Part shown: in pieces, positions 29,982-38,874 of the stretch | Layout of the letters: the number at the start of each line of letters is the position of its first letter | How positions within the stretch are numbered: position 1 is the stretch's first letter | NCBI GenBank assembly: GCA_017635095.1 | Contig: JAGBMA010000087.1 | Span: 1-41,391 of the forward strand | DNA from: Ruminiclostridium sp. | GTDB taxonomy: Bacteria; Bacillota; Clostridia; Oscillospirales; Ruminococcaceae | DNA length: 41,391 nt | Reading direction: 5' to 3' | Position numbers and translations under genes: made by a program | The notes under the pieces: model-generated | What the model saw: the letters and a program-made list of their open reading frames with translations, nothing else | The model's database searches: none | Told to the model about the DNA's origin: nothing

Positions 29982-32936
29982 ATGGAGAAGAATACAATAC
30001 CGGTTGTTTCAAGCCCGGTTTCCGCTCCTGCTGAAACAGAGATACACAGCACAGCGGCAAGGACGCTTAAGACCGTTACTACTGCGGGATCGAGCGCTGA
30101 AACGACCACTATAATAACGGAGGTACATAATGAAGTCGCGGAAGAACAGCGAGCTGAAAAAAGCTCTTTTTCGGGGAAGGAAGAACCTGTCACCGCAGGA
30201 ACAGAAGCAGATGACGGTGAAGCCGTGCGAACCGAAGCAGCGGTTCCGTCCGATACGCAGGAGTGGTATCTGACAGATGCTACGGAAGATGTGACAGAGG
30301 CGGTTGTTGAAACTGTTGTTTCAGATACTTCAACATCAGCGGAAACGACGCTGTCGGTGTCTGATACCGAGTCGATCACGGAGACCGGGACTGCAACAGA
30401 AGTCGCAGACGAAACGATAGTTTCCGAGGATAACGGTGCTGTCGGCGGTGCTGCGTTTCTGTTGGTCGGTGCTTTGGGCGCGGCTGCGGCGGCTGGGGCG
30501 TTCATGCATTTCAAGAAGAAAAAGTCTCCCGATGAAGCTGATGAGGGATTGTCTGCGAAGGAGCGCGACGCGGCACGACTGAATAAGGGCAAAAAGAAAA
30601 AGTCCAAAAAGAAGGTCGTTAAGAAAAAGCGCACGGTTCCGCGCACTACGCAGAAAACTATCCCGTATCTCCATGTCTGCGATGATTACATCTTCCTTGT
30701 TGACGAAAACAAGTACAGCAAAACTTATAAATTTGAAGATGTGAACTACGCTATCGCAAAGCAGGAGGAACAGGAGGGTATCTTCCTCGGCTATTGTTCG
30801 GTGCTCAACAGCTTCGACACCAATGCCGAAATACAGATAACCGTTCACAATAACCGCGTCAACAAAGCGGATTTCGATGATATGGTTCTGTTAAAACATA
30901 AGGGCGACAGCTTCGACCACTACATTGATGTATATAACAAAATGCTGGTCGAGAAGATGGAGCAGGGACAGAACGGTATCATCAGAAACAAGTATCTGAC
31001 GGTTTCGGTGCAGGCGGCTGATCTCGAAAGTGCAAGGGCAAAGTTCAACACTATCGACATCGACCTCTACAACGCTTTCAAGAAGATAGGCTCAATTGTT
31101 ACTCCGCTGACTTCAAATGAGCGCGTGGTGATGTTAAAGGATATTTTCAGAAACGTTGACGAAAAGATACCGGTTTTCAATCAGGACGACTTCACGCGCG
31201 GCTCGGAAAGAGCTTACTGCTGCCCCGACTATTTTGAGTTCAAAAAGGACTATTTCATGTGGGGTGACAAGTACGCGAGAACGATGTTCATCAAGGATTT
31301 GCCTGCAAGCCTGAAAGATACGCTGCTGACGGATATTACGAATACGAACCTTGACGTTATGGTTTCAGTGAATATCGCTCCGGTTGACCCGTACAAGGCT
31401 CTCAAAATCGTAAATCATCAGCTCACCTCAATGCGCGCAAACAAGCTGCAGGCGGAGAAAAAAGCGATACAGTCCGGCTACACCTCGGACGTTATCAACG
31501 AAGATCTGAAACATTCGCTGGTCGAAGCGGAGGAGCTGCTTGACGACCTGCGCTCAAAGAATCAGAAGATGTTTCTGAATAACATCATCATAATGGTCAC
31601 GGGTAAGGACTTTGACGAGCTCGAAAACAATACCGAAGCTGTTGAGGGCGTTATCCGTAAGCATATCTGCTCGGTATCGACGCTGAAATTTCAGCAGGAA
31701 GCCGGTATGCAGTCGGTTCTTCCGCTCGGCAACTGTACGTTGAAGCTGCGGCGCACAATGACTACCGAAAGTACAGCGGTATTCCTGCCGTTCTCGGCAA
31801 AGGAAATATCGCAGGAAAACGGTATGTACTACGGTCTGAACGCGCTGTCCAATAATCTGATAATATTCAGCAGATTATCGCTGAAAAATCCGAACGGCTT
31901 TATTCTCGGCTCACCGGGTTCCGGTAAGTCCTTTGCAGCAAAGCGTGAGATGCTCAATGTGTTCCTTGCGACCGGCGATGACATAATCATCATAGACCCT
32001 GAACGCGAGTACACGAACCTTGTCGCGGCGATGAACGGCTCAACGATATATGTCGGTCCGAGCAGCAAAAACTACATCAATCCGCTGGATATGTCAAAAG
32101 ATTACAGCGACGATGAAAGTCCGCTGGTCATGAAGTCCGATTTTATTCTGTCTTTCTGCGAGTGCCTTGTCGGTAAGCAGGGTTTATCCGCTAAGGAGCG
32201 CGGTATCATCGACCGCTGCCTGACAATGACTTACGGAGAGTATGTTCAGAACTTTGACCCGGACAAGCTGCCGACGCTTATGGACTTCTACGAAAACCTT
32301 AAAAAGCAGCCGGAAAAAGAAGCGCAGGGACTGGCGCTGTCATTCGAGCTGTATATCAAGGGCAATCTGAATGTGTTTGCACATAAGACAAACATTAACC
32401 TTACGAACAGAGTTGTTTCCTTCGATATTAAGGACTTGGGCAAACAGCTTAAAACTATCGGTATGCTGATAGTGCTTGATTACGTCTGGAACAAGATCAC
32501 CGAGAACCGCGCAAAAGGTAAGCGCACTTGGATATACATGGACGAAGTGTATCTCCTTTTCGCTAACGAGTATTCCGCAAACTTCCTGTTTGAGCTTTAC
32601 AAGAGAGCAAGAAAGTGGGGCGGTGTGCCGACCGGTATCACGCAGAATGTCGAGGATATGCTTAAATCCGAAACGGCGCGTTCAATGCTTTCAAACACGG
32701 ACTTCGTGATGATGCTCAATCAGGCGACTTCCGACAGGATACAGCTTGCAAAGCTGCTGAATATCTCGGATAATCTTCTGAACTACGTCACGAACAGCGA
32801 AAGCGGGCAGGGGCTCATATGCTGTGGCGGCTCAATAATTCCGTTTAAGGACAAGTTCCCGCACAACGAGTTGTACGACCTGATGACGACGAATTTGTCA
32901 GAAATCTCGGAGAATAAAAAGAAAACGGACGGATAA
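29982..32936 (+). CDS. VirB4-family conjugation ATPase with an unusual N-terminal membrane extension
   Basis: 984 residues, with AAAGGAAA before the ATG. From about residue 215 on, it is a standard TraE/VirB4: TTQKTIPYLHVCDDYIF, Walker A LGSPGSGKSFAAKREM (about 643-658), IIIIDPEREYTNLV, Walker B TWIYMDEVYLLFAN (about 850) and GVPTGITQNVEDM. It powers the channel on the cytoplasmic face. In front lie about 150 Thr/Glu/Val-rich residues, a Gly/Ala-rich hydrophobic helix (GAVGGAAFLLVGALGAAAAA, about 152-175), and a Lys-rich stretch. Usual relatives lack this. The extension would anchor the ATPase in the membrane and place an acidic region outside. Confidence 0.9.
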   Translation: MEKNTIPVVSSPVSAPAETEIHSTAARTLKTVTTAGSSAETTTIITEVHNEVAEEQRAEKSSFSGKEEPVTAGTEADDGEAVRTEAAVPSDTQEWYLTDATEDVTEAVVETVVSDTSTSAETTLSVSDTESITETGTATEVADETIVSEDNGAVGGAAFLLVGALGAAAAAGAFMHFKKKKSPDEADEGLSAKERDAARLNKGKKKKSKKKVVKKKRTVPRTTQKTIPYLHVCDDYIFLVDENKYSKTYKFEDVNYAIAKQEEQEGIFLGYCSVLNSFDTNAEIQITVHNNRVNKADFDDMVLLKHKGDSFDHYIDVYNKMLVEKMEQGQNGIIRNKYLTVSVQAADLESARAKFNTIDIDLYNAFKKIGSIVTPLTSNERVVMLKDIFRNVDEKIPVFNQDDFTRGSERAYCCPDYFEFKKDYFMWGDKYARTMFIKDLPASLKDTLLTDITNTNLDVMVSVNIAPVDPYKALKIVNHQLTSMRANKLQAEKKAIQSGYTSDVINEDLKHSLVEAEELLDDLRSKNQKMFLNNIIIMVTGKDFDELENNTEAVEGVIRKHICSVSTLKFQQEAGMQSVLPLGNCTLKLRRTMTTESTAVFLPFSAKEISQENGMYYGLNALSNNLIIFSRLSLKNPNGFILGSPGSGKSFAAKREMLNVFLATGDDIIIIDPEREYTNLVAAMNGSTIYVGPSSKNYINPLDMSKDYSDDESPLVMKSDFILSFCECLVGKQGLSAKERGIIDRCLTMTYGEYVQNFDPDKLPTLMDFYENLKKQPEKEAQGLALSFELYIKGNLNVFAHKTNINLTNRVVSFDIKDLGKQLKTIGMLIVLDYVWNKITENRAKGKRTWIYMDEVYLLFANEYSANFLFELYKRARKWGGVPTGITQNVEDMLKSETARSMLSNTDFVMMLNQATSDRIQLAKLLNISDNLLNYVTNSESGQGLICCGGSIIPFKDKFPHNELYDLMTTNLSEISENKKKTDG

Positions 32937-32949
32937 GGAGATGTGATAA

Positions 32950-34920
32950 ATGGGCATTAAGACAAAGATAGAGCGGCAGGAACGTGATATACATTCTCAG
33001 AATCGTGTTGTCAACAGTTACGCATCTCAATTAAAATCAAAGGTTATCTCCGATGGACACAGAAAAGCTATTTTGAAGGAAATGCAGCTTGAAATGACCG
33101 CTGAACAGTTCCGGAAACCGGTTCGCAGGGTCTATAAGCATAACGCGATACGCAGTTATGATGACCGTGTAGAAAATGACGATAGTTTCGATAATGAAAT
33201 TCAACCTATATTCAATCCGATACAGACGGGCGGCGAGTTCGTCCGGTCTGTACGGAACAAGGTTGATAACAACTATATTCATTCAGCAAGAAGTAACGGA
33301 TATATCCATACCGCACAACTACGGTTCACGGGTGAAGCGAAGAAAGTTGTTGATGAAGCCAAAAGCACCGAAACACGGTACAATGAGCAACTGGAAAAGC
33401 AGCGGTTCAAGATGATTTTTTCGTCAGAGCAGAAGAAGCAGGAACGGAGAAAACTTGAAGTTCAGCGTCATAGAGCAGAACTTATAGCCACATCGACACC
33501 TGCGACAGCTATGCTTGACAGCGATAGAAAATATGATCCCTCGACTGTTGTTGTTGAAACACCGGCAACGGAAATGCTTGCCAGCGACAGAAAATATGAT
33601 CCCTCGGCTGTTGTTGTGGGATCGCCGGGTAATGATATGCTGGAAAGCTCCGAAAACAAATCTAAACATAAACAGCGCAAGCGTGATAAAAACAGTAACT
33701 CCGGCGGCGATAATCTGAAAAATCAGAAATATATCATTGCAAAAGCGGATTCCGATGACTCTGTTGCGATTGAAGCCGTACAGACCGTGACCGCAAGTGT
33801 GGCAACTGCCGGACAGATCGGCGGATATATCCGAACAGCGGTCGGCGGTACAGGAAAGGCTGCCGGAAAGATAGCAACAGCGGTTAAGTCCGGACACATC
33901 TTTTCTCGAAAAAGCTCTATTAAGGACTTCGGGCATATCGCAACTGCGGTGACAAGCGGTGTAGCAAATGTCGCAAAAGATACCGGGCAGCAGCTCATTC
34001 GGACGAAGATAGATAAATCCAAGATCACCGATACCGGCACGGAAACGATAAAACAGGGGCTTACGGAAATACGCTATGCCGATAATGCTCGGAAAGCAGT
34101 TCTGAATACGGCTCGCACTACGGTCAAAGCTGGCAGAGCGATAAAGAATATGCCGCGCGATACCAAACGGCAGATGAAAAATATCAAGAAAAATGCCAAA
34201 AGAGCCAAAAAGACGGTTCAGAACGTCGGCAAGGTCATAGGAAAAATTCTGACATCACCTGTCGGAAAGTATATATTGCTTGCCGCCGGTATAATTTTTC
34301 TGATAATTTTCCTTATAATGCTTATTGTAACAGTTATCGTGGCGCTTGTCAACAGTCTTTTCGGCTGGCTCGGCGATTCGTCCGGCAGCGGTTCACAACG
34401 AAACGCGGAGGAGGTCGTTTCGGGATATACTGCTTCGGTAGATGCAAAGATAGATGATATTCGGGAGAGTATTCATCAGATAGTTGACGAGTTCGTATGT
34501 GACAGGCGGCAATTCCCACCTTATGAGGAAATAACGGAGCTCAATCAGTTCGGGAATAAGGTACTGAACGACATTGACAGCAACGAGGTCATAGCGATAC
34601 TGGCGACGCTTCGTTACCGTGATGTTAATACCGATGTGGGAATCAGCGAGATGATGTTCACGGACGCAGAGATCGCAGATGTCATAGAGAGATACTACGA
34701 CTTCAACTATTACTACACTTATGGTCACTGTGACGGCTGCAAGGAAGGTCACAACGAAGGTGGTTCATTCATCTACTGCGATGTGGATCACGAATGGCTG
34801 CACGGGGAGGTCATAAACTATACGCTTGATGATGTTCTCGCAAGCTATGGATTTACCGAGGACGAACGCAATATGTTCGATGTGTTCTACGGACAGGTCA
34901 CGGCATTTGGGGGTGGTTAA
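32950..34920 (+). CDS. CD1107/CD1108-like mobile-element membrane protein, without the hydrolase domain
   Basis: 656 residues behind AAGGAGATG. Domain order: charged N-terminus; two 21-residue tandem repeats (TPAT.ML.SDRKYDPS.VVV) at about 183-224; a repetitive basic region (AGKIATAVKSGH, RTTVKAGRAIKNMP, KKNAKRAKKTVQ); one strong membrane helix (YILLAAGIIFLIIFLIMLIV, about 437-465); and an extracellular domain with VDEFVCDRRQFPPY and HCDGCKEGHNEGG. In related ICEs this protein usually continues into a lysozyme or NlpC/CHAP-type hydrolase that opens the cell wall. Here it stops at VFYGQVTAFGGG, and a small membrane gene follows at once. Confidence 0.75.
   Translation: MGIKTKIERQERDIHSQNRVVNSYASQLKSKVISDGHRKAILKEMQLEMTAEQFRKPVRRVYKHNAIRSYDDRVENDDSFDNEIQPIFNPIQTGGEFVRSVRNKVDNNYIHSARSNGYIHTAQLRFTGEAKKVVDEAKSTETRYNEQLEKQRFKMIFSSEQKKQERRKLEVQRHRAELIATSTPATAMLDSDRKYDPSTVVVETPATEMLASDRKYDPSAVVVGSPGNDMLESSENKSKHKQRKRDKNSNSGGDNLKNQKYIIAKADSDDSVAIEAVQTVTASVATAGQIGGYIRTAVGGTGKAAGKIATAVKSGHIFSRKSSIKDFGHIATAVTSGVANVAKDTGQQLIRTKIDKSKITDTGTETIKQGLTEIRYADNARKAVLNTARTTVKAGRAIKNMPRDTKRQMKNIKKNAKRAKKTVQNVGKVIGKILTSPVGKYILLAAGIIFLIIFLIMLIVTVIVALVNSLFGWLGDSSGSGSQRNAEEVVSGYTASVDAKIDDIRESIHQIVDEFVCDRRQFPPYEEITELNQFGNKVLNDIDSNEVIAILATLRYRDVNTDVGISEMMFTDAEIADVIERYYDFNYYYTYGHCDGCKEGHNEGGSFIYCDVDHEWLHGEVINYTLDDVLASYGFTEDERNMFDVFYGQVTAFGGG
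33496..33660 (+). repeat. 63-bp tandem repeats inside the membrane protein gene
   Basis: Unit 1 (33496-33558) and unit 2 (33559-33621) encode TPATAMLDSDRKYDPSTVVV plus E, and TPATEMLASDRKYDPSAVVV plus G. A decayed third unit starts at 33622 (SPGNDMLESSENK). Confidence 0.85.
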
Positions 34921-34922
34921 AT

Positions 34923-35183
34923 TTGTTTGATTATTTCAGGTCGAGGAAACACAGCGGCGAGGTATCCGATAAGCGAAAACTGATAAGCAAGATAATAGTC
35001 GCGGTCGTGCTGATCGCGGGGTTGGTTATCGGGTTCGTAACGTCCGGCAGCACTGAAACTGAGGTGAACATTGCAGATGTGTTCAGTTTCCGGTTCAGTA
35101 TCGTGGACGCGATAATAATTGTCGGACTTGTTATCGCATACATCGTTATTCGTATCAGCAGGAGGCGAAACGGTGGAAAATAA
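34923..35183 (+). CDS. Small two-helix membrane protein
   Basis: 86 residues from a TTG at 34923; GGGGGTGG in the end of the previous gene is the ribosome binding site. Two hydrophobic helices (LISKIIVAVVLIAGLVIGFV and VDAIIIVGLVIAYIVIRI) are joined by an extracellular loop (TSGSTETEVNIADVFSFRF). The end overlaps the next gene. Function unknown; part of the T4SS operon. Confidence 0.7.
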   Translation: MFDYFRSRKHSGEVSDKRKLISKIIVAVVLIAGLVIGFVTSGSTETEVNIADVFSFRFSIVDAIIIVGLVIAYIVIRISRRRNGGK

Positions 35184-35589
35184 GAATGAGAAATACAAGG
35201 AGGCTATTAAAAAATGCGACCAGCTCATAGAAAGTACCCGTAGATACCTTGAACATCACAGGAAAAGGCTGCTTTGCTATGAGCGTAAAAAACGCAGGAT
35301 AGAGAAGCTCATGGATCAGAATCAGGGTACGCGCCTTAATGGTGCTGTAAAGGAGCAGGACATTGATGTTGAAGCGCTTCTCGAAGCTATTAAAAAGGGC
35401 GAGCTCGACGGCTTCAAGCGTAAGCCGAATAAGGAAGATACCGCAGATTCAGCGGAGGTATCAGATACAGACAAATCCGATGATACTGCGGTCACGGAAA
35501 ATACAACAAATACAGAAAACAATGAAAATACGGAGGAAAAAGAACATGGGAATAGTAAGCATAAAGAAGATACAGGAAGCACTGGTTGA
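35173..35589 (+). CDS. DUF4315-like coiled-coil protein
   Basis: 138 residues from a GTG at 35173, with AGGAGG upstream inside the previous gene. The first 90 residues are helical and charged (NKNEKYKEAIKKCDQLIEST ... CYERKKRRIEKLMDQN ... VEALLEAIKKGEL), the pattern I associate with DUF4315. The rest is a low-complexity acidic tail (TENTTNTENNENTEEKEHG). It overlaps the next gene by 44 nt. Confidence 0.65.
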   Translation: MENKNEKYKEAIKKCDQLIESTRRYLEHHRKRLLCYERKKRRIEKLMDQNQGTRLNGAVKEQDIDVEALLEAIKKGELDGFKRKPNKEDTADSAEVSDTDKSDDTAVTENTTNTENNENTEEKEHGNSKHKEDTGSTG

Positions 35590-36046
35590 TTTCTGCCAGT
35601 ATCAGACAGGATATGTCGCAACGGAGAGAGAAGTCCGCAAGCTGCTTGAATCGGCATTTGCAGCGGCAGATTATACAAGAAAGGTGAGTCTTATCACACA
35701 CGAGATCAGCAGCTATGCCGTTGAGCTTGACGGTGAGGACGAGATGGAGTTCTGGAACGATGAAGCGTTCGATGCTTCGCTTGTAAGCGAGGACGGCGTT
35801 ATTCTCGGAACATTTCTCGAAGAACCGCTCGGCGGTTCCGTTGGCGGTGAGGTAACGGTATCAAAGGGCTATCAGGTCGTGTACGACTGCACTGACGATA
35901 AGATAATGCTGCTGTATGTGGTAAGCACGGAGAGTACGGACGGTATGACAACATATTACAGAGTTGAGACCGAGGAATTTGAGGATTTCAGTCTTTACGG
36001 TTTCATCGTAAGTGTTGCTATGCAGACCTGCATGAACCTTGTGTGA
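35546..36046 (+). CDS. DUF4313-like ICE protein
   Basis: 166 residues from the ATG at 35546 (CGGAGG upstream); an earlier in-frame ATG gives a basic low-complexity shadow of the previous gene. It is an acidic soluble protein: IQEALVDFCQYQTGYVATER, a central HEISSYAVELDGEDEMEFWN and GYQVVYDCTDDKIMLLYVV. The family name is tentative. It lies 12 nt before topB. Confidence 0.6.
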   Translation: MGIVSIKKIQEALVDFCQYQTGYVATEREVRKLLESAFAAADYTRKVSLITHEISSYAVELDGEDEMEFWNDEAFDASLVSEDGVILGTFLEEPLGGSVGGEVTVSKGYQVVYDCTDDKIMLLYVVSTESTDGMTTYYRVETEEFEDFSLYGFIVSVAMQTCMNLV

Positions 36047-36058
36047 GGAGGGATAGCA

Positions 36059-38140
36059 ATGAGTGTGCTGATTATAGCGGAAAAACCTTCGGTAAGCGCT
36101 TCTCTGGCTTACTGCGTGGGTGCAGTTAATGCCGTTGAGTACGGAAATACATTCTACCGCGAGGGCAACGGATATATAGTCGCAAACGCGCTCGGTCATC
36201 TGATCGGGATAGGTATGCCGGAGGATTACGGCTGGGAGAAGTGGGAGCTTGAAACGCTCCCGCTTATCCCAGACAAGTTCAGAATGATACCGATAAAGGG
36301 TTACGGCGGACAGCTCAAAATGCTGAAGGAGCTGTTTGCTCGTGATGATGTAACGGAGATAATAAACGCCTGTGATGCCGGACGCGAGGGCGAGTGCATT
36401 TTCAGGTATATATACAATTATTTCGGCTGCAAAAAGCCGGTGAAAAGGCTTTGGATAAGCTCTCTTACGGACGAGAGCATAAAGCACGGAATGAAGCACC
36501 TGCTTAAAGGCGAGGACAAGGCGGCTCTTTATGAAGCCGGATATACCCGTGCAAAAGCTGACTGGATCCTCGGAATGTCGCTGTCCCGTCTTTATAGTAT
36601 CGTGAATAACGATACTCACAAGGTCGGCAGGGTCAAAACTCCGGTGCTGAATATTATAGCAAGCCGCGATGAAGAAATAGAGAACTTCACTAAAAAGCCA
36701 ATTTATAGGGTAATTCTCGAAAATGGTGCGGAGTACGAAAAGACTTTTGATACCAAAGACGCGGCGCAGGCTGTTGTCAACAAGTGTATGGGAGGCACGG
36801 TGGTCGTAACCTCGGTCAAGATAGACCATAAGACCGAGAACAGACCGCTCCTGCATAACCTTACATCTTTGCAGCGCGAAGCCAACGACATCTACGGTAT
36901 CACGGCGGCGGATACGCTGAAAGCCGCGCAGTCGCTCTATGAGAAGAAGCTGCTTACATATCCGCGCACGGACAGCAGTTATCTGTCTGATGATATGATA
37001 CCGCTGGTGGAGAGCATCGTCAAGTGCCTTTCCGATTATGACGCGGAGCGCATACAGATTTTGCAGGAGCAGGGGCTTAACATCGACAAGCGCGTCATAG
37101 ACAACAGCAAAATATCCGATCATCACGCGCTTATTCCGACAAACCTTATCGGCAGGCTGCATGACACGGAACTGTCAGAAAATGAAAAACGCATAATTGA
37201 GCTTGTAATAAACAGGTTCCTGTGTGCGCTTGATAAGCCGTATGAGTATGACGAAACGAGGTATGAGTTTACCGTAAACGGCGAGGTATTCAGACTTTTG
37301 CAGAAAACACCTACGGTTCTCGGCTGGCGCAGATATGTGAATAAGGGCGGTGCGGAGGAATCGGAGAATGTTCCGAAGTATGCCGTAAGCTGTCGCTTTA
37401 CCGCTGATAACATTTCTATCGTTGAGGGCGAGACTACTCCACCGAAGCGTTTTACGGAGAGTACGCTGTTATGGGTAATGGAGAATATCGACAGGCTTAT
37501 TGAGGACAAGGCACTGAAAGGATACGTCAAGGAACGTGGGCTTGGAACGCCAGCGACAAGAGCTGCAATTATCGAGGAGCTGATCGCGGCGGGATATGTC
37601 CGCAGGGATAAGAAGCTGCTTATTTCTACCAATTACGGCAGGGAGTTCGTCAAGTCACTTCCCGAAGCGGTCAAATCTCCCGACCTTACGGCGCATTGGG
37701 AGCTGATGCTGGGTGATATTGAGAAAGGCAAGGCAGACCCGAATGTGCTGCTTGATGAGATCGTTGAGATAATTCGCAATACCATAGACTGCGAAAAAGC
37801 GGTCAAGGAACGTGTTCCGGTAACACGCAAGCATGAGCTGGGCAAATGTCCGCGCTGTGGCGCTCCGATATATGAGAGCGCAAAGACCTATTATTGCAGC
37901 GCCGGACGCGATAAATGTGGTTTCTTCCTTTTCAAGAACGATAAGCGCATAGGTCGTGCTTTTACCGCCGAAGAGCTCACGGAGCTGCTTGTGAACGGCA
38001 GAGCCACATTCAATAACTGCATTTCCTCAAAGGGAAACAAGTACAGCGCGGTGTTCTCGCTCGAAGAAAAGAACGGATATGTAAATCTGAAACTGGAGGA
38101 GTTCATCGGGGATAGGAAAGGAAAAAAGGATACACCTTAA
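36059..38140 (+). CDS. topB: DNA topoisomerase III
   Basis: 693 residues, with GAGGAGGG before the ATG. The TOPRIM domain begins LIIAEKPSVSASLA and has NACDAGREGECIFRYIYNYF (about 100-119). The active-site tyrosine is in LLTYPRTDSSYLSDDM (about Tyr301). A C-terminal zinc ribbon reads CPRCGAPIYESAKTYYCS ... KCGFFLFK. Type IA topoisomerases of this group are standard in Gram-positive ICEs and probably resolve DNA during element replication or transfer. It closes the run of plus-strand transfer genes before the antisense toxin-antitoxin pair. Confidence 0.93.
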   Translation: MSVLIIAEKPSVSASLAYCVGAVNAVEYGNTFYREGNGYIVANALGHLIGIGMPEDYGWEKWELETLPLIPDKFRMIPIKGYGGQLKMLKELFARDDVTEIINACDAGREGECIFRYIYNYFGCKKPVKRLWISSLTDESIKHGMKHLLKGEDKAALYEAGYTRAKADWILGMSLSRLYSIVNNDTHKVGRVKTPVLNIIASRDEEIENFTKKPIYRVILENGAEYEKTFDTKDAAQAVVNKCMGGTVVVTSVKIDHKTENRPLLHNLTSLQREANDIYGITAADTLKAAQSLYEKKLLTYPRTDSSYLSDDMIPLVESIVKCLSDYDAERIQILQEQGLNIDKRVIDNSKISDHHALIPTNLIGRLHDTELSENEKRIIELVINRFLCALDKPYEYDETRYEFTVNGEVFRLLQKTPTVLGWRRYVNKGGAEESENVPKYAVSCRFTADNISIVEGETTPPKRFTESTLLWVMENIDRLIEDKALKGYVKERGLGTPATRAAIIEELIAAGYVRRDKKLLISTNYGREFVKSLPEAVKSPDLTAHWELMLGDIEKGKADPNVLLDEIVEIIRNTIDCEKAVKERVPVTRKHELGKCPRCGAPIYESAKTYYCSAGRDKCGFFLFKNDKRIGRAFTAEELTELLVNGRATFNNCISSKGNKYSAVFSLEEKNGYVNLKLEEFIGDRKGKKDTP

Positions 38141-38175
38141 ATGGGCGTATCCCGATGGTTGAATAAAAGTAATGT

Positions 38176-38526
38176 TCAATCCTTTTTAATATCTTCGATG
38201 ATGACATCAATAAGGTCAATGCCGAACAAAATGCGACAAAAGTCGCGGCGACCGTCTATAACACGGTAAATCCTGATCGTATCCTCTTCAAGTTTGTAAA
38301 AGATGTAATAGTTTTCACAAACGAGAAAGAGATAATCGGTATCAACGGATATATACCCGGAAAGCTCGCGCCCGATATATGGAGTCTGTTTCAGGCTCTT
38401 GTATGAATCTTTTATCATATTTGCAATGCGATTGGCGGCTTTGGGATTGCTCAATTCATCGCGTATATATTTCTTTATTTCGCCAATGTCATTTATGGCT
38501 TCCGGAGATACTGCCAACTTCATCAT
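38176..38526 (-). CDS. RelE/ParE-family toxin
   Basis: 116 residues. The pattern KLAVSPEAINDIGEIKKYIRDEL ... LKQTPYIGRELSG ... YYIFYKLEEDTIRIYRVIDGRRDFCRIL fits the RelE/ParE fold, whose members cleave mRNA on the ribosome or poison gyrase. Its start overlaps the antitoxin stop by 4 nt, so the pair is coupled. A weak GGTTGAA/TTCAATCC hairpin at about 38156-38182 overlaps its end and may serve as terminator for topB. Confidence 0.85.
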   Translation of the reverse strand: MMKLAVSPEAINDIGEIKKYIRDELSNPKAANRIANMIKDSYKSLKQTPYIGRELSGYISVDTDYLFLVCENYYIFYKLEEDTIRIYRVIDGRRDFCRILFGIDLIDVIIEDIKKD

Positions 38527-38771
38527 AGTTCATCAATAAGTCTGTCGGCATCTTCTTCGGAAAGCCAACCGCGTTTTCTTGCGGACGCTTCGCCTTTTGC
38601 AAGCTCGGAAAGGAGTTTAATGGTTGCGCGCTGTTTGTCATATTCTTTCATATCCACGATAGCATAAAGACCCTTGCCGTTTTTTGTGAGAAAAACGGGA
38701 GAATCAACAGTTATCTCGCTGAGTACATCGTTATAGTTCCGGAGATCGGAAACGGGACGGATATTCGGCAT
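38523..38771 (-). CDS. Phd/YefM-family antitoxin
   Basis: 82 residues behind AAAGGAG. IRPVSDLRNYNDVLSEITVDSPVFLTKNGKGLYAIVDM (abbreviated) is the Phd/YefM DNA-binding half; the C-terminal helix (SEEDADRLIDEL) should wrap the toxin. It is first in the operon, as usual for antitoxins that repress their own promoter. The pair sits antisense between two ICE genes and would select for ICE retention. Confidence 0.87.
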   Translation of the reverse strand: MPNIRPVSDLRNYNDVLSEITVDSPVFLTKNGKGLYAIVDMKEYDKQRATIKLLSELAKGEASARKRGWLSEEDADRLIDEL

Positions 38772-38807
38772 AAGATCAGCTCCTTTGCTGCAATATTTGT
38801 TGTAATA

Positions 38808-38836
38808 ATTGTAGCATAATTTTAAGTAAAAGTCAA
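38808..38836 (-). promoter_or_regulatory. Promoter of the toxin-antitoxin operon
   Basis: On the minus strand TTGACT (38831-38836) and TACAAT (38808-38813) are separated by 17 nt, about 37 nt before the antitoxin start. Confidence 0.7.
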
Positions 38837-38874
38837 TACATTTTCAGATAAATATACGAAATGGGGGTAGGAAA

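Noticed and set aside
29747-30646. 299-codon minus-strand frame opposite VirB4
   Set aside because: It is a shadow of the Thr/Glu/Val-rich VirB4 extension, giving Ser/Ala/Val-rich low complexity on the reverse strand.
33496-33660. CRISPR-like repeat array
   Set aside because: Repeats are contiguous, in frame and coding (21-residue units) without spacers; no cas genes.
35861-37162. Long (433-codon) minus-strand frame opposite topB
   Set aside because: It is the antisense shadow of topB, which is a well-supported gene on the other strand; no ribosome binding site.
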